Source: a bacterium
GTDB taxonomy: Bacteria > SZUA-79 > Acidulodesulfobacterales > Acidulodesulfobacteraceae
NCBI GenBank assembly: GCA_021821565.1
Contig: JAKACI010000097.1
Location: 1 to 6,018, forward strand
Direction: 5' to 3'
DNA length: 6,018 bases
Numbering within the stretch: the first letter of the stretch is position 1; each line of letters starts with the position of its first letter. The translations under genes and the position numbers were made by a program. The notes below the pieces were generated by a model that ran no database searches, was not told the DNA's origin, and saw only the letters and a list, made by a program, of their open reading frames with translations. Of the stretch, positions 1-5,113 are shown in pieces.

Positions 1-131
1 AAATATTTAACCCATAAATATACCCAATCGTGTGACGAAAATACATTATTGTTTTGGCTTTCCTTCAGCAATGCATTCCATTCATTCTTTAAGTTTTCTA
101 AGTCTTCAATGCTTCTTATTATTTTTATCAT
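1..131 (-). CDS. FemAB/CelD-like GNAT acetyltransferase, N-terminal fragment (cut by window edge)
   Basis: Reading leftward from the ATG at 131-129, the frame is open for 43 codons and runs off the window at position 1, so only the N-terminus is visible. The translation opens MIKIIRSIEDLENLKNEWNA and ends VFSSHDWVYLWVKY. The pattern (a leading helix with an EW-x-x-L core, then V-F-x-(S/T)-x-(D/E)-W-x-x-x-W) is typical of the start of the FemAB/CelD-like 'acetyltransferase 6' proteins. These are GNAT-fold enzymes often found in exopolysaccharide and cell-envelope loci, where they transfer acyl or aminoacyl groups. The call rests on this short motif only; the catalytic domain lies outside the window. 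No Shine-Dalgarno is visible upstream. It follows GT9 and the deacetylase on the same strand after a 334-bp gap, which fits a surface-polysaccharide context. Confidence 0.6.
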   Translation of the reverse strand, partial: MIKIIRSIEDLENLKNEWNALLKESQNNNVFSSHDWVYLWVKY

Positions 132-465
132 TAATTAATTGTTTAATATATATTTTAATATAACTAAATATTGATCCTTAATCCTGCGTTAGGATTTTTA
201 AATAACTCCCCCTTGCGCGTCATTCACTTGAAAATGAAAATCCGGTTTTATTTATTTCAATAAAATCTGTCTTGATTCTTAGTGTCATTCCTGCGAAAGC
301 GGGAATCCAGAATTATTTAGCATTGGAATATGAATATCTTAAATAGTTTCTAAATCGTAAATCCGTATTTAGATTTAATATTTATATTTATTTGATTGTT
401 ATTTATTAATTTTTAATATTTGTTGTGATTGTGATTTTGTGATTTATTAATATTTAACTATTAGG
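132..465. other. Gene-free interval between GT9 and the acetyltransferase fragment
   Basis: No convincing coding frame is seen on either strand. The stretch is very AT-rich. It holds a short hairpin AATCCT-gcgtt-AGGATT (180-196), the palindromic dispersed repeat at 284-310, and a 7-bp inverted repeat TCTAAAT/ATTTAGA (349-355 and 367-373). Next to the GT9 stop are three GTGATT copies (425-430, 431-436, 439-444). None of these looks like a strong GC-rich intrinsic terminator for the leftward GT9 transcript. It could carry a promoter for the acetyltransferase, but no box can be assigned with confidence in such AT-rich sequence. Confidence 0.6.
284..310 (+). repeat. Palindromic dispersed repeat, copy A (GTCATTCC-type, dRS3-like)
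   Basis: The core reads ATTCCT-gcgaaagc-GGGAAT (287-306), preceded by GTC and followed by CCAG. It is an imperfect palindrome with an 8-nt centre, extended by the outer pairs ATTCT (275-279) and AGAAT (309-313). Related copies lie at 4955-4976 (opposite orientation) and 5009-5026. The 6+8+6 layout matches the ATTCCC-N8-GGGAAT scheme of neisserial dRS3 repeats, and similar GTCATTCCCGCGAAAGCGGG sequences are common as intergenic repeats in many bacterial genomes. Homology to dRS3 is not implied. Confidence 0.75.
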
Positions 466-1671
466 TTAGGTAGGTTTAGGTTTATGGGTAGGCTTGCCTG
501 AAATTAATTTAAATACATCGCTTACACAAATTTTTTTCATACATAACGCATATTTTTCTATATCTACATTTAAACTTAAGTTATTATTATTGATAAAAGT
601 GTCGTTAGCATTAGCATTAGCATTAGCATTAGCATTAGCATTAGCATTAGCATTAGCATTATTAATTTCTTTTTTATTTATTAAACTGCAAGATTTTTTA
701 AAGCAAGGAGAGCATATAAGACTGCTATTTAAAATTTTAATATTGTCTTCTCCTATAGGACCTGTCAGTTCTGAACTTGTAGGTCCAAACAACGCAATTA
801 TTTCAGGACCGTTTTCTATACTTGCAGCTATATGCATAAGCCCGGAATCTCCTGTTATAAAATAATCCATTTTTGCGATTAGCTCTTTTGCCTGCATTAA
901 TGTAGTCTTGTTTGTTGAATCTGCAATAAATGTTTTTATGTTTTTATAATTGTTTTTTATAGAATTGATTATTTTTTCTGAACATATTTTATCTTCTTTG
1001 CCGCCGAATATTATAATTCTGGCATCATATTTTTTAAAAATTAATTCTGAAAGTTTAACAAAATACTCGGCAGGCCACTTTTTTGTCATCCACGCTCCGC
1101 CTGAATTAATTCCAATAAAAACGGTATTTTGATCAAAATTAAATTTTTCAGATATAAACTTATCGGCAAATTCTTCATCTGCTTTAGTTGTTTTAAATGT
1201 CGGCCTTATATCATCAAGAGCAAGCCCTCCTGAAGATGTTGCAAGATATAGATAAAATTTCGCTGCATGCTCAGGTTTTCTTCCAGTTCTGCTTATTCTT
1301 TTATTAGATAAAAACCCAAGATTTGCATATTCTTCAACATATCTTTCTTTTGCACCGCTTAAAAAGGCAAATAAAGATGTTCTGTCAACTCCCTGTAAAT
1401 CCAAAGATATATCGTATTTATGCGATTTTAGCAATGCAATTAATTTTAAATAATCCTTTAATTTATAATTTTTCTTATCTATAATGATTGTTTTATCTAT
1501 ATAAGGATTCAATAAAGCAATATCTTTTGATTTATCCTCAATCAGCCATGTTATAGAACTTTCAGGATAAGCCTTTCTTATTGATTCAATAGCGGGTGTT
1601 GCAAGCAAACAATCCCCAATTGAACTTAATTTAATAATCAATATATTTTTAATATTTTGTTTTTCTGCCAT
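466..1671 (-). CDS. Glycosyltransferase family 9 (heptosyltransferase-like) with Asn-Ala repeat insert
   Basis: This 401-residue protein is predicted to transfer a heptose or related sugar from an ADP- or nucleotide-activated donor during lipopolysaccharide or surface-glycan assembly, at the cytoplasmic face of the inner membrane. GT9 hallmarks appear in order: N-terminal ILIIKLSSIGDCLLATPAI (residues 10-28), DLQG (91-94), the donor-side GINSGGAWMTKKWP (187-200), GDSGLMHIAAS (274-284) and FGPTSSELTGP (295-305). A cysteine cluster C-S-P-C-x4-C (320-328) and C-M (377-378) follows, as in heptosyltransferase II-type members. The loop between the third and fourth cysteines is expanded by about 40 residues, including a perfect (Asn-Ala)9-Asn tract (338-356) encoded by a hexanucleotide tandem repeat. 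The family is usually about 330-350 residues, so the insert explains the extra length. The ATG is chosen because the family N-terminus begins a few residues later; no clear Shine-Dalgarno is seen. The deacetylase lies 90 bp upstream on the same strand. The acceptor sugar cannot be read from sequence. Confidence 0.9.
   Translation of the reverse strand: MAEKQNIKNILIIKLSSIGDCLLATPAIESIRKAYPESSITWLIEDKSKDIALLNPYIDKTIIIDKKNYKLKDYLKLIALLKSHKYDISLDLQGVDRTSLFAFLSGAKERYVEEYANLGFLSNKRISRTGRKPEHAAKFYLYLATSSGGLALDDIRPTFKTTKADEEFADKFISEKFNFDQNTVFIGINSGGAWMTKKWPAEYFVKLSELIFKKYDARIIIFGGKEDKICSEKIINSIKNNYKNIKTFIADSTNKTTLMQAKELIAKMDYFITGDSGLMHIAASIENGPEIIALFGPTSSELTGPIGEDNIKILNSSLICSPCFKKSCSLINKKEINNANANANANANANANANANDTFINNNNLSLNVDIEKYALCMKKICVSDVFKLISGKPTHKPKPT
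605..661 (-). repeat. In-frame hexanucleotide tandem repeat (TTAGCA, 9 perfect copies)
   Basis: On the plus strand TTAGCA occurs nine times without a mismatch (605-658), followed by a partial TTA (659-661). On the coding minus strand this gives alternating AAT GCT codons, so the GT9 protein carries (Asn-Ala)9. A 6-bp unit preserves the reading frame, so slippage would change linker length without inactivating the gene. All copies use the same two codons, which points to recent expansion by strand slippage rather than selection on the amino acids. Confidence 0.97.
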
Positions 1672-1740
1672 ATTATTTATTTAATATAATATATAAATTA
1701 TACTATTATTTATTCTATATTTATTATATTTAAATTAATA

Positions 1741-1791
1741 AAATATTTTACTTTAAATATTTTACTTTAAATATTTTACTTTAAATATTTT
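1741..1791. repeat. 14-bp tandem repeat spanning the deacetylase stop codon
   Basis: The plus-strand unit AAATATTTTACTTT is present three times without mismatch (1741-1754, 1755-1768, 1769-1782), followed by nine bases of a fourth copy (1783-1791). The repeat encodes the last nine or so codons of the deacetylase and its TAA (1762-1764), and continues into the 3' flank. Because 14 is not a multiple of 3, each copy is read in a different frame; the copies would supply a stop quickly in any case. Confidence 0.95.
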
Positions 1792-2532
1792 CCTTTTAAA
1801 CTTAAAAAAATCAGTATTATGTCTAATAGCAACTCTCCTTAATTCAAAAAAATCCGCATTGTTTTTTACTATGCCGGTTTTAGTTATACATGCCCCTTGA
1901 AATCCGGCTTGTTTAACTAAATTTTTTACATTTTCATTGTAATCGCCGTATGGATAAGCAAAAAAATTAATAACAATATTTAATTTTTCTTCAAGAATTT
2001 TTTTTGAAGCCGATATTTCTTCATAGGCAATATTTTCAGGAATCATAGTTAAATGGGGGTGTGTTTTTGTATGTGCTCCTATTTCTATGCCCGATTCTAT
2101 CATTTTTCGAAGTTCCTCTATATTAAGCATTTCATCTTTATTTTCCCCATTTTTAATATCCCAAGCATTAATGTCTCCTATTAAATCTGAAACCATAAAA
2201 ACGGTTGCATTAACATTGTTGTCTTTTATAATTTTAAGCCCCTTTAAATAAATAGACCTTGAACCGTCGTCAAAAGTTATAGATACAAATTTATCATTTT
2301 TATTCTTTTTATTCAAATTAATATCTTTACCCGCATTATTACAGTAATACTCGTCATGCATTTGCTTCATACGGCTAAGCGTTAAAAAAACATATCCTTT
2401 ATTTTTTAAATACTTAATCTGTTTGTCAAAATTTTCTTCAGTAACATATAGTCCAGGGAATTTCGCATTTTCAGGATAATTTCCTATTTTATGATAAAGC
2501 AAAACGATAAATTTTTTTTTAAAATAACTCAT
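1762..2532 (-). CDS. Polysaccharide deacetylase (NodB / carbohydrate esterase 4 domain)
   Basis: This 256-residue protein is predicted to be a metal-dependent deacetylase that removes N- or O-acetyl groups from a polysaccharide or lipid-linked sugar. The CE4/NodB motifs are present in order: VSITFDDGS (residues 83-91, with the catalytic and metal Asp pair D88-D89), the metal-binding H-T-x-T-H-P motif (H154 and H158), and the FAYPYGDYN strand (191-199). The N-terminal VLLYHKIG (10-17) is typical of the PgaB/IcaB-like and exopolysaccharide-locus branch. There is no signal peptide or membrane segment, so the visible protein looks cytoplasmic, unlike secreted chitin deacetylases. A Lys/Asn-rich insert (about residues 64-81) sits just before motif 1. 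The start is the first ATG ahead of the conserved N-terminal strand; no clear Shine-Dalgarno is visible. GT9 lies 90 bp downstream on the same strand, so co-transcription is plausible. The exact substrate is unknown. Confidence 0.88.
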   Translation of the reverse strand: MSYFKKKFIVLLYHKIGNYPENAKFPGLYVTEENFDKQIKYLKNKGYVFLTLSRMKQMHDEYYCNNAGKDINLNKKNKNDKFVSITFDDGSRSIYLKGLKIIKDNNVNATVFMVSDLIGDINAWDIKNGENKDEMLNIEELRKMIESGIEIGAHTKTHPHLTMIPENIAYEEISASKKILEEKLNIVINFFAYPYGDYNENVKNLVKQAGFQGACITKTGIVKNNADFFELRRVAIRHNTDFFKFKRKIFKVKYLK

Positions 2533-2687
2533 ATTGGTGTTTAAATAAGAATTGTATTAGGTTATAATTAATATACAATTAATTATAATATATAATATAA
2601 TTATAACCTAATAACTATAATTAGTCTTAAATTAATTATTATAATATAATTATCTTAAAAAATAATTGACGGAAAATAATAAAATCT
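2533..2687. promoter_or_regulatory. Divergent intergenic region between deacetylase and GT2
   Basis: This 155-bp region of nearly pure A/T separates two genes transcribed away from each other, so it must hold both promoters or leader starts. Several TATAAT-like strings occur on both strands, but base composition makes them uninformative and no paired -35 element can be assigned. Its most distinctive content is the perfect 16-bp inverted repeat at 2555-2613. A weak GGA (2671-2673) lies 14 nt before the GT2 ATG, too far for a convincing Shine-Dalgarno. Confidence 0.5.
2555..2613. repeat. Perfect 16-bp inverted repeat with 27-nt spacer
   Basis: TATTAGGTTATAATTA (2555-2570) is matched exactly by its reverse complement at 2598-2613. 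A second, overlapping pair AATTGTAT (2550-2557) and ATACAATT (2573-2580) could form an alternative hairpin. The arms contain the only G and C bases in the neighbourhood (AGGTTAT / ATAACCT), which makes the match more than an effect of A/T composition. It sits between two divergent genes, so it could be an operator-like site, a bidirectional hairpin or a small inserted element; the sequence does not decide. Confidence 0.85.
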
Positions 2688-3527
2688 ATGACAAAAACAA
2701 ATAGAGATATAAATATAGACACAAATTATACAACAGATACAACTATAGATACAATTAGCGAAGCAGACAAAAACAAAGTCAACACAAAATATGAAACAAA
2801 TAAACCTTCATTGTCAATAGTGCTTCCTGCTTTCAATGAAGAAAAACGAATAAAATATACAATATCAAAATTAAGGTCTTTTTTAAAGCTAAAAAAATTT
2901 AATTACGAAATTATTGTCGTTGACGACGGAAGCACGGATAATACAATTAACGTCTTAAAAGATATTTCAAATTCCGACTTAAGGATTATAACAATTACAA
3001 GAAGCGGAAAAGGCGCTGCGGTTAAAACAGGAATGCTTGCTGCAAATTATGAATATATCTTTTTTATGGATTCTGATTTGTCAACAGACGAACAGGAAAT
3101 ATTAAAATTTATAAACATATTCAAAAATGAAAAGGATGTTGATGTTATAATAGGTTCAAGATACTTACCTGAAAAATTGACTGTTATTCAGCCACCTTTT
3201 AGAAATATGGTCGGAAAAACATTCAGTTTCCTAAAATCACAATTATTAGGCTTAAATTATTGCGATTCGCAATGCGGATTCAAAGCTTTTAGAAAAGAAA
3301 CAGCACAAAAAATATTTTCTAAAGTGACTATTAACGGTTTTTCTTTTGATGTTGAAGTGCTTTATATCGCAGAATTAAATAAAATAAAAATTAAAGAAGT
3401 AGGGGTCGAATGGCGACATAAGCCTGGCGGACATGTAAATATTATGATTGATTCCGTTCCTATGATTTTTGATTTATTTAAAATATATCTTAAAAAAAAT
3501 TATTATCTTAATCAGAAAAAATCCTGA
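2688..3527 (+). CDS. Glycosyltransferase family 2, dolichyl-phosphate-sugar synthase-like
   Basis: This 279-residue protein is predicted to transfer a sugar from a nucleotide donor to a polyprenyl-phosphate or related acceptor at the cytoplasmic membrane face. The GT-A fold motifs appear in order: SIVLPAFNEEKRI (residues 43-55), VVDDGSTDNT (77-86), GKGAAVKTGM (107-116), the metal-binding DSD (128-130), GSRY (156-159), the DSQCGFKAFRKE acceptor region (193-204) and FSFDVEVLYIA (218-228). This order, with CGFK and the FDVE segment, matches the ALG5/DPG-synthase-like branch. There are no C-terminal membrane helices, unlike GtrB or DPM1-type fusions. Residues 1-40 are a Thr/Asn/Asp/Lys-rich low-complexity tail that the family lacks; translation might begin later, but the first in-frame Met after it (M116) is inside the domain, so 2688 is kept. 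It is divergent from the deacetylase operon and convergent with ilvE. Donor and acceptor are not determined. Confidence 0.88.
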   Translation: MTKTNRDINIDTNYTTDTTIDTISEADKNKVNTKYETNKPSLSIVLPAFNEEKRIKYTISKLRSFLKLKKFNYEIIVVDDGSTDNTINVLKDISNSDLRIITITRSGKGAAVKTGMLAANYEYIFFMDSDLSTDEQEILKFINIFKNEKDVDVIIGSRYLPEKLTVIQPPFRNMVGKTFSFLKSQLLGLNYCDSQCGFKAFRKETAQKIFSKVTINGFSFDVEVLYIAELNKIKIKEVGVEWRHKPGGHVNIMIDSVPMIFDLFKIYLKKNYYLNQKKS

Positions 3528-3744
3528 CTATCTTATTTTTTTAATTAAAATTTTTTAATTATTCCGCCGGAAAGTTAAAACAAAACCGCATATATCTCTC
3601 CCTTCAACAGTGAAATAATCAAAAACCAACGGCGTGTAATCAGTAATCAGTGTGTAATATTGTATACCCGCCGTGCTGCTTAAGGCTGATGTAAATTACT
3701 GCTATATTACTATATTATGAGGCTATATATAGTATATTTATGCA
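3528..3744. other. Convergent intergenic region between GT2 and ilvE
   Basis: This 217-bp stretch separates the 3' ends of two genes facing each other. It contains an A/T-only inverted repeat AATTAAAA/TTTTAATT (3543-3550 and 3553-3560), a small palindrome TTCCGCCGGAA (3562-3572), two adjacent GTAATCA copies (3636-3642, 3643-3649), and ACGGCG (3629-3634) matched by CGCCGT (3669-3674). None forms a classic GC stem with a U-tract, though the region presumably terminates both transcripts. No coding frame is supported. Confidence 0.5.
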
Positions 3745-4722
3745 TTAAACTTTAGTAAGCCATTTGTTATATTTTTTATTTTGTCCTTTAACAATCTTGA
3801 AAAATCTATCCTGCAGGTCTAAAGTAACATCGCCTGCCTTTCCTTTTCCTATTTTTCTATCGTCAATTTCTCTAACAGGAGTAACTTCAGCTGCAGTTCC
3901 GGTTAAAAAAACTTCATCTGCAATATATAATTCGTCTCTAGTAATTCTTTCTTCTTTAACGGGTATTTTTATTTCATTCTGAATAATTTCTAATACGCTG
4001 TTTCTTGTGATACCGGGAAGAACCGAAGACAACGGAGGGGTTTTAATATACCCGTCTGAATAAATAAAAATATTTTCCCCGCTTGCTTCGCATACAAAAC
4101 CTGAAGTATCTAACATTATCGCTTCATCGTAACCTGCATTTACAACCTCTTTTTTGGCAAGTATCGAATTTATATACTGACCCGTTGATTTTGACATACC
4201 CATAAAAGTATTTACATGAAATCTTGCATAAGAAGAAACTTTTGCCCTTATACCTGTTCTTAAAGCTTCTTCTCCGAGATAAGCGCCCCAAAACCAGGCG
4301 GAAATTGCAACTTTTACATCATATTTTTTAATAAAAATACCGAGACCGCCTCCATCACCAATGTAAACAATAGGTCTTATATAACACCCTTTAAATTTAT
4401 TTATTTTTACAAGTTCAATAACAGCATTAAAAATTTCTTCTTTAGAAAAAGGTACATCGTCAATTTGAAGAATATGACATGAATAGTAAAGTCTGTTTAT
4501 ATGTTCTTTTAATCTGAATATGGCAGAGCCGCCTTGCGATGTTTCATAACATCTTATGCCCTCAAATGCACCGAGACCATAATGTAAACTATGCGAATTT
4601 ACGGGAATACTTGCATCGCTGTAATCAACAAATTTTCCGTCCATCCAAACTTTAGAACCGTCAAACGTACCTGCTGTTTTTGTTTTGCCATTTTTGACAT
4701 TGTCATCCTTCTTAGTCATCAT
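3745..4722 (-). CDS. ilvE: Branched-chain amino acid aminotransferase (class IV, PLP-dependent)
   Basis: IlvE catalyses the last step of valine, leucine and isoleucine synthesis, and the first step of their breakdown: reversible amino transfer between branched-chain 2-oxo acids and glutamate, in the cytoplasm. Fold type IV landmarks are VWMDGKFVDYSDASIPV (residues 25-41), HSLHYGLGAFEGIRCY (44-59), the PLP-binding lysine K178 in MSKSTGQYIN, the conserved glutamate E212 in CEASGENIF, LPGITR (235-240) and DEVFLTGTAAEVTPV (269-283). The combination of FEGIRCY and GTAAEVTPV favours branched-chain transaminase over D-amino acid transaminase or aminodeoxychorismate lyase. Length (325) is slightly above the usual 300-310, due to a Lys/Asp-rich N-terminal tail (residues 1-19). 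An AAGGA Shine-Dalgarno (4728-4732 on this strand) lies 5 nt before the ATG at 4722 and 8 nt before a second ATG at 4719, so either Met may be used. mtnA is upstream on the same strand, 390 bp away. Confidence 0.95.
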   Translation of the reverse strand: MMTKKDDNVKNGKTKTAGTFDGSKVWMDGKFVDYSDASIPVNSHSLHYGLGAFEGIRCYETSQGGSAIFRLKEHINRLYYSCHILQIDDVPFSKEEIFNAVIELVKINKFKGCYIRPIVYIGDGGGLGIFIKKYDVKVAISAWFWGAYLGEEALRTGIRAKVSSYARFHVNTFMGMSKSTGQYINSILAKKEVVNAGYDEAIMLDTSGFVCEASGENIFIYSDGYIKTPPLSSVLPGITRNSVLEIIQNEIKIPVKEERITRDELYIADEVFLTGTAAEVTPVREIDDRKIGKGKAGDVTLDLQDRFFKIVKGQNKKYNKWLTKV

Positions 4723-4727
4723 TATTT

Positions 4728-4732
4728 TCCTT
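4728..4732 (-). promoter_or_regulatory. Shine-Dalgarno (AAGGA) for ilvE
   Basis: On the minus strand AAGGA precedes the tandem ATG-ATG start at 4722/4719 with spacings of 5 and 8 nt. It is the only clear ribosome binding site among the genes in the window and supports the ilvE start. It does not distinguish between the two adjacent Met codons; the 8-nt spacing to 4719 is nearer the usual optimum. Confidence 0.7.
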
Positions 4733-4778
4733 AAAAAATTTATTTTATTATTATAATATTTAAATCATTCATTACTCA

Positions 4779-4831
4779 TTTTTAATTCTTTATTCTTTTT
4801 AATTCTTTATTCTTTTTAATTCTTTTTAATT
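4779..4831. repeat. 17-bp tandem repeat upstream of ilvE
   Basis: TTTTTAATTCTTTATTC occurs twice without mismatch (4779-4795, 4796-4812), followed by shortened copies TTTTTAATTC and TTTTTAATT to about 4831. The array is bracketed by a 12-bp direct repeat AATCATTCATTA (4763-4774 and 4839-4850). It lies 57 to 109 bp before the ilvE start, in the probable leader or promoter zone. Low-complexity A/T makes a functional reading uncertain. Confidence 0.85.
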
Positions 4832-4954
4832 ATTAATTAATCATTCATTAATATGAATATAACAATTTTATAATATTTTGTAAATAGAGAGTATATTCCC
4901 CAAAATTGTTGATAGAGATCGTTAAAATAGCTTTAAAGTTATATAGAACATTAT

Positions 4955-4976
4955 ATTCCGCTTACGCGGGAATGAC
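4955..4976 (-). repeat. Palindromic dispersed repeat, copy B (reverse orientation)
   Basis: ATTCCGCTTACGCGGGAATGAC is the reverse-oriented form of the GTCATTCC...GGGAAT repeat seen at 284-310, with one base deleted from the left arm and one substitution in the centre. It forms the left half of the inner inverted pair within the 4898-5100 element. Confidence 0.7.
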
Positions 4977-5008
4977 ACCCGTCGGGTGAAAACTTAAATA
5001 CCGGCAAA

Positions 5009-5026
5009 GTCATTCCCGCGAAAGCA
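5009..5026 (+). repeat. Palindromic dispersed repeat, copy C (right arm displaced)
   Basis: GTCATTCCCGCGAAAGCA matches the left arm and centre of the dispersed repeat, but the expected GGGA is missing. ATCCAGAA, the sequence that normally follows GGGA, reappears at 5062-5069. This could be a copy interrupted by about 36 nt (5026-5061), which itself contains the CCGTC/GACGG hairpin. Alternatively the right arm has simply decayed. Confidence 0.6.
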
Positions 5027-5113
5027 GGTACGCTTTAAAACCGTCGGCATTTAGACGGCTCATCCAGAAAAAAAAATAATTTTCTATCGGCAATTTTGGG
5101 ATATTATTTATTT

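Larger units (their letters stand above)
4898..5100. mobile_element. MITE-like nested inverted-repeat element, about 203 bp
   Basis: The two ends are inverted copies. CCCAAAATTGTTGATAGAGA (4899-4918) and the reverse complement of 5081-5100 (CCCAAAATTGCCGATAGAAA) agree at 17 of 20 positions. If the element is taken as 4898-5100, it is flanked by a perfect 5-bp direct repeat ATATT (4893-4897 and 5101-5105), as expected of a target-site duplication. Inside lies a second inverted pair, 4959-4976 and 5009-5026 (16 of 18 matching), around a short hairpin CACCCG-t-CGGGTG (4976-4988). Another hairpin, CCGTC/GACGG, lies at 5041-5058. There is no coding frame, so any transposase would act in trans. It sits 13 bp after the mtnA stop, so its RNA stem might also end the mtnA transcript. 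The direct repeat could be chance in A/T-rich DNA. Confidence 0.6.

Noticed and set aside
180..200. Intrinsic terminator (AATCCT hairpin followed by TTTT on the plus strand)
   Set aside because: The stem is only 6 bp with low GC, and no plus-strand gene ends there. On the minus strand the U-tract is on the wrong side.
605..661. CRISPR or phase-variation on/off switch
   Set aside because: The units are contiguous with no spacers, and a 6-bp unit cannot shift the frame, so neither reading fits.
494..865. Plus-strand ORF with a Leu-Ala repeat that resembles a membrane segment
   Set aside because: It is the antisense shadow of the GT9 gene; the Leu-Ala run is the reverse reading of the TTAGCA repeat. 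GT9 has clear family motifs on the other strand.
950..1132. Plus-strand 60-residue ORF
   Set aside because: Antisense to the GT9 domain, with no recognisable motif or ribosome binding site.
2664..2687. Promoter with TTGACG as -35 for GT2
   Set aside because: It lies about 20 nt before the ATG, leaving no room for a -10 box at proper spacing and a transcript start.
3541..3562. Terminator hairpin after GT2
   Set aside because: The stem is made only of A/T pairs and is expected by chance in this composition; kept only as part of the intergenic description.
3764..3982. Plus-strand 72-residue ORF
   Set aside because: Antisense shadow of the well-supported ilvE 3' end.
4733..4897. T-box or attenuator leader for ilvE
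   Set aside because: No specifier stem, T-box core or leader peptide with a run of Ile/Leu/Val codons could be found.
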